Position numbers and translations under genes: made by a program. From positions 51,008-115,007 of the forward strand of contig NZ_JAKKFD010000029.1 in the NCBI RefSeq assembly GCF_022229005.1: a stretch of 64,000 bases of DNA, written 5' to 3'. This DNA comes from Micromonospora trifolii (GTDB taxonomy: Bacteria > Actinomycetota > Actinomycetes > Mycobacteriales > Micromonosporaceae). How positions within the stretch are numbered: position 1 is the stretch's first letter; each line of letters starts with the position of its first letter. Of this stretch, positions 7,844 to 16,540 are shown in pieces. The notes beneath the pieces are model-generated. The model searched no databases and was not told the origin of the DNA. It saw nothing but the letters and a program-made list of their open reading frames with translations.

Positions 7844-9973
7844 ATGAGCGACCGTCCCCGGCTGCTCCCCCTGTTGAACGGCACCCGCCATGGCACCCGT
7901 GATGCCATGACCTGTCTGTACCGGTGCGGAAACGCGTGTGACCACCCGGTCCCGAACACCTCCGACAACGCGTACTTCGGTGACGTGGTGAACGCCGAGG
8001 TGTCGCGGCGTGGCGTGGTCCGGGCCGGCGCGGTCGGCGCGCTGGTGCTCGGTTTCGGCGGCGCGGCAGCCGGAGCGCTCGCCGGGGCGGCCCCGGCCAT
8101 GGCGGCCCCGACCGCCGCCCCGGACGTGCCGGAGAACTTCGGGTTCGGTCGTCCGGGCACCGGGGTCGGCAGCGGCGCGCTGACCTTCAAGCCGATCCCA
8201 CCGAACAAGCTGGACACCCTTGTCGTGCCGAACGGCTACGACCACGCCGTGGTGATCAAGTGGGGTGACCCGGTGCTGCCGGGCGCGCCGGATTTCAACC
8301 TTCACCACCAGACCGCCGCAGCGCAGTCCAAGCAGTTCGGTTACAACAACGACTTCGTGGGCGTGCTGCCCCTGGACAAGCAGGGCAAGCGAGCGCTGCT
8401 CGTGGTCAACCACGAGTACACGAACGAGGACCTGATGTTCCCGGGCTTTCCCGGCCTGGACGGGCTCTCCGTGGAGCAGCTGCGCACCGCCATGGCCGCA
8501 CACGGTATGTCAGTGGTGGAGCTTGAGCGGGTAGCGGGCACCGGGCAGTGGCAGCCGGTCGGCAAGGGCCCGCGGCCGTACAACCGGCGGGTCACCGCCC
8601 TGAGCACCAAGTTCGACCTGACCGGCCCGGCCGCAGGCTCGGCCTGGCTGAAGACCGCCGCCGACCCCAGGGGCCGCACCGTCGTCGGCACGCTGAACAA
8701 CTGCGCCGGTGGCGTGACCCCGTGGGGCACAGTGCTCTCCGGCGAGGAGAACTTCAACCAGTACTTCGTGGGCGCCGACGCCGCCCCGGCCGAGCTGAAG
8801 CCGAAGCTGGACCGCTACGGCATCAGCACCGCCAGCCGTTACCCCAGCGGCAGCCGCAAGTGGGAGCGCGCGGACGAGCGCTTCGACCTGGCGAAGCACC
8901 CCAACGAGGCACACCGGTTCGGCTGGGTCGTCGAGATCGACCCGTTCGACCCGGAGAGCCGCCCGCGCAAGCACACAGCGATGGGCCGGTTCAAGCACGA
9001 GGGCGCCAACGTGATCGTCGCGAAGGACGGCCACGTGGTCGCGTACATGGGCGACGACGAGCGGTTCGACTACCTCTACAAGTTCGTCTCGGACAAGAAG
9101 TTCATGAAGGGCAACTCCTGGGCTGCCCGCAAGCACAACCTGACGCTGCTGGAAACCGGCACGCTCTACGTGGCGAAGCTCGACCAGACCAGCGCCGCCG
9201 AGATCGACGGCTCGGGCAAGCTCCCCACCGACGGCGCGTTCAACGGTCGGGGTCGCTGGATCAAGCTGGTCAGCGGCAACCGGTCGTTCGTCGACGGGAT
9301 GACCGCCGCGGACGTGCTCACCTTCACCCGGCTCGCCGGTGACAAGGTCGGCGCGACCAAGATGGACCGCCCCGAGGACGTCGAGCCGAGCCTGCTCACC
9401 GGCAAGGTGTACGTGGCGCTGACCAACAACACCAACCGGGGCGTCGGCAGCAACCCGAAGGCGGACGAGGCCAACCCGCGCAACGCCAACAAGCACGGGC
9501 AGATCCTGGAGCTGGTCGAGGACCGCAACGACAACACCTCGGAGACCTTCGCCTGGTCGCTGCCGATCGTCTGCGGCGACCCAACCGACCCGTCGACCTT
9601 CTTCGCCGGGTACGACAAGACCAAGGTCTCCCCGATCTCCTGCCCGGACAACGTCGCCTTCGACGCCACCGGCAACCTCTGGATCTCCACCGACGGCAAC
9701 GCGCTGGGCAGCAACGACGGCCTGTTCGCCACCGCCGTGGAGGGCCCGGAGCGGGGTCACCTCAAGCAGTTCCTGACAGTGCCGCTCGGAGCGGAGACCT
9801 GCGGCCCGTTCATCACCGGCGACAACCGCTCGGTCTTCGTCGCCGTGCAGCACCCGGGTGAGATCACCGGGGCCTCGGTGGAGAACCCGGCCTCGAACTG
9901 GCCGGACGGTGACTACGCCAAGCCGGGCGTGGTGGTCACCTGGCGCCTCGACGGCGGCCCGGTGGGCAGCTGA
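7844..9973 (+). CDS. phoX: PhoX-family alkaline phosphatase, Tat-exported
   Basis: A 709-residue protein of the DUF839/PhoX family, which hydrolyses phosphate esters with Ca/Fe cofactors outside the membrane. A long N-region with three closely spaced Cys (C24, C28, C32) precedes a twin-arginine signal (SRRGVVRAG, Arg55-Arg56) and a hydrophobic stretch ending near AAPAMAAP. The mature part has family blocks such as LLVVNHEYTNED, CAGGVTPWGTVLSGEENFNQYF, GWVVEIDPFDP, KMDRPEDVEP and CPDNVAFDATGNLWISTDGN. A GGAG ribosome site lies close before ATG 7844. The PHO-box candidate upstream suggests induction by phosphate starvation through PhoP. Confidence 0.92.
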   Translation: MSDRPRLLPLLNGTRHGTRDAMTCLYRCGNACDHPVPNTSDNAYFGDVVNAEVSRRGVVRAGAVGALVLGFGGAAAGALAGAAPAMAAPTAAPDVPENFGFGRPGTGVGSGALTFKPIPPNKLDTLVVPNGYDHAVVIKWGDPVLPGAPDFNLHHQTAAAQSKQFGYNNDFVGVLPLDKQGKRALLVVNHEYTNEDLMFPGFPGLDGLSVEQLRTAMAAHGMSVVELERVAGTGQWQPVGKGPRPYNRRVTALSTKFDLTGPAAGSAWLKTAADPRGRTVVGTLNNCAGGVTPWGTVLSGEENFNQYFVGADAAPAELKPKLDRYGISTASRYPSGSRKWERADERFDLAKHPNEAHRFGWVVEIDPFDPESRPRKHTAMGRFKHEGANVIVAKDGHVVAYMGDDERFDYLYKFVSDKKFMKGNSWAARKHNLTLLETGTLYVAKLDQTSAAEIDGSGKLPTDGAFNGRGRWIKLVSGNRSFVDGMTAADVLTFTRLAGDKVGATKMDRPEDVEPSLLTGKVYVALTNNTNRGVGSNPKADEANPRNANKHGQILELVEDRNDNTSETFAWSLPIVCGDPTDPSTFFAGYDKTKVSPISCPDNVAFDATGNLWISTDGNALGSNDGLFATAVEGPERGHLKQFLTVPLGAETCGPFITGDNRSVFVAVQHPGEITGASVENPASNWPDGDYAKPGVVVTWRLDGGPVGS

Positions 9974-10033
9974 CGTCGTACCCACGGCCGAGCGGCCGCT
10001 GACGTTGCTCCGGCGGTCCGGCGCTGGACCGCC

Positions 10034-10072
10034 CCGAGAGGCCCTCTCCCAGCCCGGGAGAGGGCCTCTCGG
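10034..10072. terminator. Bidirectional hairpin terminator between phoX and the IclR gene
   Basis: A perfect 16-bp stem (CCGAGAGGCCCTCTCC and its complement) around a seven-base loop, between two genes that converge. No T-run follows, as is common in high-GC actinobacteria. Confidence 0.85.
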
Positions 10073-10075
10073 CGG

Positions 10076-10864
10076 TCAGTTGTCGGAGGCGATGCCGTCG
10101 GCCACGCTGCGGGCCACTGTGAGCAGCTTGGCGCGTACCACCCGGGCGGAGGTCATCATCTCGCTGGCCGGCAACGCGCAGGCCAACACGACGCGGCGCT
10201 CCATGTCCTTGTCCGGCGCGACGAGCACCGCGGCGCACGCCACGCCCTGCCGGAACTGCCCCATCTCCAGTTGCATGCCGCGCCGGTCGCCTGCGGCGAG
10301 GTCGGCCTCGAAGGTCTCGGTGGTGGTCAGCGTGGCGGTGGTGAACGGGCGCATGCCGTACTCGCGCAGATAGCGGTAGCGCTGGTCGGTCGTGAGGGTG
10401 GCGAGCAGCGACTTGCCGAGAGCTGTCGCGTGCGCCCCCTCGTCGAAGCCGGGGACCAGATCCTCCAGGTAGGGCGAGCGGTGCCCCTCGGCGACCGCCG
10501 TGAGGGCCACCTGACCGCCGACGAACCGGCCGAGGTAGTGGCTGTAGCCGGTGTCCAGGGCGGCCCGCCGCAGCGTCTCACCGACCGCCGGCGGGCCCCG
10601 GAACGCCGTCACCAGCTCCCGGTACCGGTCGGCCACCTCCAACCCCACGATGTACGTGCCGTCCTCGCGACGGATCACGTAGCCCTCGTAGGCGAGGGTG
10701 CGAACCAGGTGGTACGTGGTGGCCACTGTCAGCTCGCAGCGCCGGGCGATCTGCTTGACGGTCAGGCCCTTCGGGGCGCGACCGACCGACTCCAGCACCC
10801 GTAGCGCTCGGGACACGCTGCGAATCAGGTCCGAAGGTTCTGCCAAGGGGTCGCGCACAACCAC
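10076..10864 (-). CDS. IclR-family transcriptional regulator
   Basis: 262 residues. The N-terminal winged helix-turn-helix (LRVLESVGRAPKGLTVKQIARRCELTVATTYHLVRTLAYEGYVIR, about 22-66) is followed by the IclR effector domain with HATALGKSLLATL and GVACAAVLV. The ligand is not predictable. It is divergent from an MFS transporter gene 148 bp away, its likely target. Confidence 0.9.
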   Translation of the reverse strand: MVVRDPLAEPSDLIRSVSRALRVLESVGRAPKGLTVKQIARRCELTVATTYHLVRTLAYEGYVIRREDGTYIVGLEVADRYRELVTAFRGPPAVGETLRRAALDTGYSHYLGRFVGGQVALTAVAEGHRSPYLEDLVPGFDEGAHATALGKSLLATLTTDQRYRYLREYGMRPFTTATLTTTETFEADLAAGDRRGMQLEMGQFRQGVACAAVLVAPDKDMERRVVLACALPASEMMTSARVVRAKLLTVARSVADGIASDN

Positions 10865-10895
10865 CTCCGCCGCCGGGGACTTACACCATATGAAA

Positions 10896-10921
10896 AACAG
10901 GCCCGGTGCGAAATGCCTGTT
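10896..10921. promoter_or_regulatory. Possible operator in the iclR/MFS divergent spacer
   Basis: A seven-base inverted repeat, AACAGGC at 10896-10902 and GCCTGTT at 10915-10921, separated by 12 bases, in an AT-richer patch of the spacer. The position fits an autoregulatory IclR site, but the match is short. Confidence 0.35.
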
Positions 10922-11012
10922 CGGGTCGAGGATGCCAGATCGTCATCCACAGCTTGTGCCCCGCCAGTCACCAGGAGTGCTGTGAGCGGGGCTCGCGTAG
11001 GTTTGCCGAACG

Positions 11013-12239
11013 ATGACCGACACCTCCAATACCCCCGATCCGGCCGCTGCCCAACGCCACCCGGTCCGGGCCAGCGCCGGCGCAGTCGTCACCACAGTGG
11101 CCTGCGTGCTCCCCGTCTTCCTGCTCGGCGGGCTCGCCGTGCAGATGGGCACCGACCTCGGCTTCTCGCCGGCCGGGCTGGGCCTGGCCGTCTCCGTCTA
11201 CTTCGGGGTCAGCGCGCTGGCCTCGGTGCCCTCCGGGCGGTTGGTCGAGCGGTACGGGCCGGCAGTGGTGGCCCGCTGCGGCATCCTGCTGGCCGCCGGG
11301 TCGATGCTGGCAGTGGCCGCCTTCGCCCGGTCGTACCCGGTGCTGGTCGGCCTGCTGGCACTCAGCGCCGCCGCTAACGCGCTCGGCCAGTTGGCCAGCA
11401 ACACCGCGCTGGCCCAGCACGTGCCGGCCCGGCGGCAGGGGCTGTCGTTCGGTGTCAAGCAGGCCGCCATCCCGGTCTCCACACTGCTCGCCGGGGTGGC
11501 GGTGCCCACCATCGCGCTCACCGCCGGCTGGCGCTGGGCGTTCGTGGCCGCTGCCGTGGCCGCGCTGACGACGCTGGCCGCCGTTCCCCGGCAGTTGCCC
11601 GGCCTGGCCCGGCGGGCCGGGGCCGCGCGCGCCGGTCGGGCGACGGCGGCGCTGGTGGTGATCGGCGCGGCGGCGACGTTGGCCTCGGGCGCGGCCAACT
11701 CGCTGGGCACCTTCCTGGTGGACTCCGCCGCCGCCCGGGGTCTGTCGCCGGGCCTCGCCGGCCTCACCCTGACCCTGGGCAGCGCGGTCTGCGTGGTGTC
11801 CCGGGTGGGCGCCGGCTGGCTGGCCGATCGCCGCGAGACCGGTCACGTCGCCCTCATCGCCGCGATGCTGCTCGTCGGCGCGGCCGGGTTGGGCCTGCTC
11901 GCGTTGACCGGGTCGGTGCCGTTGGTGGTCGGCGTGGTGCTCGGCTTCGGCCTGGGCTGGGCCTGGCCCGGCCTGATGAACTTCGCTGTGGTCCGGCTCC
12001 ACCCACAGTCACCGGCCGCCGCCACCTCGATCACCCAGACCGGGGTGTACGCGGGTGGCTGTCTCGGCCCGCTGAGCCTGGGCCCGTTCGCCGCCCACCT
12101 CGGCTACCCGGCCATGTGGAGCATCGCGGCCGTGGCGATGCTGCTCGCCGCCGCCCTCATGCTCGTCGGTAGCCGGCTGTTGACCCGCGCCGCCGCAGCG
12201 GCCCGGGGCGTGGATCAGCTGGTGCGGTCGGCGATGTAG
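11013..12239 (+). CDS. MFS transporter (CynX/NimT-like)
   Basis: A 408-residue major facilitator with about 12 hydrophobic segments in two six-helix halves. The motif-A loop after helix 2 reads GRLVERYGP, and the second-half equivalent is AGWLADRRETG. Substrate unknown. It is divergent from the IclR regulator and its 3' end overlaps that of the convergent polyprenyl synthase by 25 bp. Confidence 0.87.
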   Translation: MTDTSNTPDPAAAQRHPVRASAGAVVTTVACVLPVFLLGGLAVQMGTDLGFSPAGLGLAVSVYFGVSALASVPSGRLVERYGPAVVARCGILLAAGSMLAVAAFARSYPVLVGLLALSAAANALGQLASNTALAQHVPARRQGLSFGVKQAAIPVSTLLAGVAVPTIALTAGWRWAFVAAAVAALTTLAAVPRQLPGLARRAGAARAGRATAALVVIGAAATLASGAANSLGTFLVDSAAARGLSPGLAGLTLTLGSAVCVVSRVGAGWLADRRETGHVALIAAMLLVGAAGLGLLALTGSVPLVVGVVLGFGLGWAWPGLMNFAVVRLHPQSPAAATSITQTGVYAGGCLGPLSLGPFAAHLGYPAMWSIAAVAMLLAAALMLVGSRLLTRAAAAARGVDQLVRSAM

Positions 12240-13300
12240 TCGCAGAGCGACTCGAGCGCGCTGCGGGACGGGCCGTGCGGCAGCGGGGCGAGCTGCGCGC
12301 GGGCCTCCTCGGCGTAGCTGCGCACGGTCTCCCGGGCCCGCTTGAGCGCCGGGCTCTCCCGGAGCAGCCCCAACGCCTCGGCGTGCAGCGCGTCGTCTGT
12401 CAACGGGCCGGTCGCCAGGATCTCCCGCAGCCGCACCGACGACGCGTCGGAGTCGTCCGCCTCGCGGGCGTAGAGCACCGGCAGTGTGGGGACACCCTCA
12501 CGCAGGTCAGTGCCGGGGGTCTTGCCCGACTGCACCGACTCGGAGGCGATGTCCAGCAGGTCGTCGGAGAGCTGGAAGGCGACACCGATCGTCTCGCCGT
12601 ATCCGGCGAGGGCCTCCACGTGCTCCGGGGCGGCACCACCGAACATCCCGCCGAAGCGGGCGGACGTGGCGATCAGCGAGCCGGTCTTCTCGGCGATCAC
12701 GTTCAGGTAGTGGGCCACCGGGTCGTCGTCGGCGCGCGGCCCCACGGTCTCCGCGATCTGGCCGTGCACCAGCCGGGCGAAGGTGCGCGCCTGCAACCGG
12801 ACCGCCTCGGGGCCCAGGTCGGCGGCGATGTCCGCCGCGCGGGCGAAGAGGTAGTCACCGACCAGGATGGCGACCGAGTTGGTCCACCGGGAGTTCGCGC
12901 TCGGCGCGCCCCGACGGACGGCAGCCTCGTCCATCACGTCGTCGTGGTAGAGGGTGGCGAGGTGAGTGAGCTCCATCACCACGGCGGCCGGGACCACCTG
13001 CGCACCGGTCGGATCACCGAACTGGGCGCCGAGCGCCACCAGCAACGGCCGGAACCGCTTCCCGCCGGCCTCGACGAGGTGCCGCGCCGCCTCGGTGACG
13101 AACGGGTCGGCACTGGCCACGCTGGCCCGCAACTCGACCTCGACCGTGTCCAGCAGACCCAGCACGGACGCCTCGACACGGGGATCGGACAGATTGAGGC
13201 CAAGCGCGCCGAACTGACTCGTGCTCGCCCGACCCCGTCGACCGCCGGAGCCGGAGGCACCTGAACGCTCGCCCGCCGGTTTCACCACGCTATCAACCAT
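12215..13300 (-). CDS. Long-chain trans-polyprenyl diphosphate synthase (menaquinone side chain)
   Basis: 361 residues. Condenses isopentenyl diphosphate onto allylic primers to make the isoprenoid tail of menaquinone. Visible are GGKRFRP (79-85), the first Asp-rich motif D120-D-x-x-D124 (YHDDVMDEA) and the second D246-D-x-x-D250 (LSDDLLDI). About 40 extra N-terminal residues rich in Ser/Gly/Arg precede the fold. It lies just downstream of nuoN on the same strand and is separated from it by a terminator-like hairpin. Its place beside the NADH dehydrogenase genes supports the quinone role over a terpene cluster. Confidence 0.88.
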   Translation of the reverse strand: MVDSVVKPAGERSGASGSGGRRGRASTSQFGALGLNLSDPRVEASVLGLLDTVEVELRASVASADPFVTEAARHLVEAGGKRFRPLLVALGAQFGDPTGAQVVPAAVVMELTHLATLYHDDVMDEAAVRRGAPSANSRWTNSVAILVGDYLFARAADIAADLGPEAVRLQARTFARLVHGQIAETVGPRADDDPVAHYLNVIAEKTGSLIATSARFGGMFGGAAPEHVEALAGYGETIGVAFQLSDDLLDIASESVQSGKTPGTDLREGVPTLPVLYAREADDSDASSVRLREILATGPLTDDALHAEALGLLRESPALKRARETVRSYAEEARAQLAPLPHGPSRSALESLCDYIADRTS

Positions 13301-13337
13301 GCCACACCCGTTCGACCTGCTCCGGCCCGGGGATACG

Positions 13338-13377
13338 CACCGGGGGCCGGCACGTGAACACGCGCCGACCCCCGGTG
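13338..13377 (-). terminator. Hairpin after the nuo operon
   Basis: A 14-bp inverted repeat with one mismatch, CACCGGGGGCCGGC at 13338-13351 and GCCGACCCCCGGTG at 13364-13377, with a 12-base loop. It stands 13 bp after the nuoN stop and before the polyprenyl synthase start. Confidence 0.7.
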
Positions 13378-13390
13378 ATCGATCCTTCGG

Positions 13391-14944
13391 TCATCGAACG
13401 AATTCGGCGGCTCCGGTAGCCAGGTCGAGCAGCGGCGCCGGGGCGACGCCCAACACCAGGGTCGCCAGCACACCGATCGTCAGCGCGGCGGCGGTGAGCC
13501 CACCGGGCACTGTGACGGTCGGGGTGGACTCGCCCGGCTCGGAGAGCCACATCATCACCACGACCCGCAGGTACGGGAACGCGAGCACCATGCTGGTCAG
13601 CACACCGGCGATCACCAGCCAGGCCTGGCCACCCTCCAGCGCCGGCCCGAAGATGGCGAACTTGCTGGTGAAGCCGCTGGTCAGCGGGATACCGGCGAAG
13701 GCCAGCAGGATGAACGTGAACAGCGCGGCGAAGAACGGCGACCGCCGGCCCAGCCCGGCCCAGCGGGACAGGTGGGTGGCCTCGCCGTCCTCGTCGCGGA
13801 CCAGCGTCACCACGGCGAACGCGGCCAGCACCGAGAAGCCGTACGCGACCAGGTAGAACATCGTGCCGGCGAGCCCGTCACGGCTCGGCGCCAACACACC
13901 GACCAGCAGGTAGCCGGCGTTGGCGATCGAGGAGTACGCGAGCAGCCGCTTGATGTCGGTCTGGGTGACCGCGAGCACCGCGCCCACCAGCATGGTCAGC
14001 ACCGCCACCGCGCCGAGGACCGGGGTGAAGTCCCAGTTGGCGTCGGCGAACGCGACCTGGAAGACGCGCAGCAGGGCACCGAACGCGGCGACCTTCGTGC
14101 AGGCCGCCATGAAACCGGTGACCGGGGTCGGAGCGCCCTGGTAGACGTCCGGGGTCCAGACGTGGAACGGGGCCGCCGCGGCCTTGAAGAGCAGACCGAT
14201 GGCGAGCAGCGCCATGCCGGCGAAGAGCAGCACCGGGCTGGCCGGCGACTCGCCCACCGCCGCGTGGATGGTGGCGAAGTCGACGCCGGCCGTCCGGCCC
14301 GGGATGCCGGAGGTGAAGCCGTAGATCAGGGCCACGCCGAACAGGAAGAACGCCGAGGCGTACGCGCCGAGCAGGAAGTACTTCATCGCCGCCTCCTGGC
14401 TCAGCAGACGCCGGCGACGGGCCAGCGCGCAGAGCAGGTAGAGCGGCAGGGAGAAGACCTCCAGCGCGATGAACATGGTCAGCAGGTCGTTCGCCGCCAC
14501 GAAGATCAGCATGCCGCCGATCGCGAACGTGGTCAGCGGGTAGACCTCGGTCAGACCGTTGCGCCCCTCGGCCTGCCGCCGGTCGTCGGCCGACTCGGCG
14601 GTCACCGCGGCCTGGGCGACGAAGGCCCCGCCCCGCTCGACCGAGCGGTCACCGATCAGCAGCAGCGCCATCGCGGCCAGCACCAGGATCGCGCCCTGGA
14701 GGAAGAGCGTCGGCCCGTCGATCGCGAGGGCCTGGCCGGCGGTGATGATCCGCTCGTCGGCGCTGAGGACCACCATGGTCAACGCCGCGAGCACCGCGAG
14801 CAGCGCCAGCGTCAACTGCACCACGTGCCGCCAGCGACGAGGCACCAGCGCCTCGACCAGCACGCCGAGCAACGCCGTGCCCAGCATGATCAGGATCGGA
14901 GAGATCGCCGCGTAGTCGATCGACGGCAGCTTCAACTCGGTCAC
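13391..14944 (-). CDS. nuoN: NADH-quinone oxidoreductase subunit N
   Basis: A 517-residue antiporter-like membrane subunit of complex I with about 14 helices. The conserved core includes FLLGAYASAFFLFGVALIYG, the lysine-containing helix in LLFKAAAAPFHVWTPDVYQGAPTPVTGFMA, and DIKRLLAYSSIANAGYLL. Its ATG overlaps the nuoM stop by four bases. A charged insert (ESADDRRQAEGRN) sits in the loop near residue 120. Last gene of the nuo operon. Confidence 0.95.
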   Translation of the reverse strand: MTELKLPSIDYAAISPILIMLGTALLGVLVEALVPRRWRHVVQLTLALLAVLAALTMVVLSADERIITAGQALAIDGPTLFLQGAILVLAAMALLLIGDRSVERGGAFVAQAAVTAESADDRRQAEGRNGLTEVYPLTTFAIGGMLIFVAANDLLTMFIALEVFSLPLYLLCALARRRRLLSQEAAMKYFLLGAYASAFFLFGVALIYGFTSGIPGRTAGVDFATIHAAVGESPASPVLLFAGMALLAIGLLFKAAAAPFHVWTPDVYQGAPTPVTGFMAACTKVAAFGALLRVFQVAFADANWDFTPVLGAVAVLTMLVGAVLAVTQTDIKRLLAYSSIANAGYLLVGVLAPSRDGLAGTMFYLVAYGFSVLAAFAVVTLVRDEDGEATHLSRWAGLGRRSPFFAALFTFILLAFAGIPLTSGFTSKFAIFGPALEGGQAWLVIAGVLTSMVLAFPYLRVVVMMWLSEPGESTPTVTVPGGLTAAALTIGVLATLVLGVAPAPLLDLATGAAEFVR

Positions 14945-16476
14945 TTTGCCGCCTCCTGGACGGTGCCGCCCACGGACGGCGCCGGGTCGGTTCTGCCGAT
15001 GTCGTCCATGGTCGCCTGGACGGCGGGGTTGATCACGTCAGTGACCGGCTTGGGGAAGAAGCCGAGCAGCACGATCAGCGCGATCAGCGGGGCGACCACT
15101 ACCTTCTCGCGCAGGTTGAGGTCCCGGCGCATGCCGTCGACCTCGCTCAGCGCCGGGTTGAGGGTGCCCTGGGTGGTGCGCTGCACCATCCACAGCACGT
15201 ACGCGGCGGCCAGGATGATGCCGAGCGTGGCGATGACAGCGACCGGCTTGTTCACGGTGAAGGTCCCGATCAGCACCAGGAACTCGGAGATGAACGGCGC
15301 CGTGCCGGGCAGCGCGAGCGAGGCGAGACCGGCGAAGAAGAGCACCCCGGCGAGCACCGGGACGAGCTTGCCGGCGCCACCGAAGTCGCTGATCAGTGAC
15401 GAACCACGCCGGGAGATCAACATGCCCACCACCAGGAAGAGCAGGCCGGTGGCCAGCCCGTGGTTGAGCATGTAGAGCACCGCGCCGGTGCCGGCCTGGG
15501 TGGTGAAGGCGAAGATGCCCACCCCGATGAAGCCGAAGTGCGCGATCGAGGTGTACGACACCAGCCGCTTGAGGTCGTTCTGGCCGACCGCCAGCAGCGC
15601 GGCGTAGACGATGCCGATCACGCCCAGGGCCAGCGCCCACGGCGCGAACCACTTCGACGCCTCGGGGAACAGCGGCAGGCAGTAGCGCAGGATGCCGAAG
15701 GTGCCGACCTTGTCCAGCACGCCGACGAGCAGCGCCGCCGCGCCCGCCGGGGCGGCGCCACCGGCATCGGGCAGCCAGGTGTGGAACGGGAAGAACGGCG
15801 CCTTGATGGCGAACGCGAGGAAGAAGCCGAGGAACAGCCACCGCTCGGTGCCGGTGCTGATGTCGACCTGCGAGAGCGCCTGCCAGTCGAAGGTCTTCCC
15901 GCCGACCACCCAGAGGCCGATCACCGCGGCCAGCATGAACAGACCGCCGACGAGCGAGTAGAGGAAGAACTTCACCGCCGCGTACTGCCGCTGGTGGCCG
16001 CCGTAGCTGCCGATGAGGAAGTACATCGGCACCAGCATGACCTCGAAGAACACGTAGAACAGGAAGACGTCGGCGGCCGCGAAGACGCCGATCATCGTGC
16101 ATTCGAGGACCAGCAGCAGCGCGAAATAGACGGGCACCGACCGCTTCGACGACTCGGCGTCGTGCCAGGACGCCAGGATCACCAACGGCACCAGCACCGC
16201 GATCAGCATCAGCATCACCAGCGCGATGCCGTCGGCGGCGAACGTGAAGCTGACCCCCCAGTTCGGAATCCACGAGTACGACTCGCGGAACTGGAACCGG
16301 TCACCACCGGCGTTGAAGCTGACCCACATCACCACCGACAGCACCAGCACGAGCAGCGACCAGGCGAACGCCACCTGCTTGGCCAGCTCCGGGCGGTGGC
16401 GCGGCAGGAAGGCCACCACCAGGGCGCCCACCAGCGGCGCCACGGTGAGCACCGAGAGGAACGGGAAGTTGGACAT
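14941..16476 (-). CDS. nuoM: NADH-quinone oxidoreductase subunit M
   Basis: A 511-residue proton-pumping membrane subunit. The conserved glutamate and lysine helices are recognisable in FYVFFEVMLVPMYFLIG and FAIKAPFFPFHTWLPDAGGAAPAGAA, followed by NDLKRLVSYTSIAHFGFIGVG. Stop and start overlap with nuoN by four bases. It follows nuoL by 64 bp. Confidence 0.96.
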   Translation of the reverse strand: MSNFPFLSVLTVAPLVGALVVAFLPRHRPELAKQVAFAWSLLVLVLSVVMWVSFNAGGDRFQFRESYSWIPNWGVSFTFAADGIALVMLMLIAVLVPLVILASWHDAESSKRSVPVYFALLLVLECTMIGVFAAADVFLFYVFFEVMLVPMYFLIGSYGGHQRQYAAVKFFLYSLVGGLFMLAAVIGLWVVGGKTFDWQALSQVDISTGTERWLFLGFFLAFAIKAPFFPFHTWLPDAGGAAPAGAAALLVGVLDKVGTFGILRYCLPLFPEASKWFAPWALALGVIGIVYAALLAVGQNDLKRLVSYTSIAHFGFIGVGIFAFTTQAGTGAVLYMLNHGLATGLLFLVVGMLISRRGSSLISDFGGAGKLVPVLAGVLFFAGLASLALPGTAPFISEFLVLIGTFTVNKPVAVIATLGIILAAAYVLWMVQRTTQGTLNPALSEVDGMRRDLNLREKVVVAPLIALIVLLGFFPKPVTDVINPAVQATMDDIGRTDPAPSVGGTVQEAAK

Positions 16477-16540
16477 TATGCGGCCTTACCTCCGTCGTGG
16501 ATGCGTGGTCCGCCGGCGGGGGCGGGCGTATTGAGGTCGA

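Noticed and set aside
12215..13300. A terpene biosynthetic cluster based on the polyprenyl synthase and the geranylgeranyl reductase
   Set aside because: No terpene cyclase, P450 or carotenoid genes; nuo and menG neighbours fit menaquinone better.
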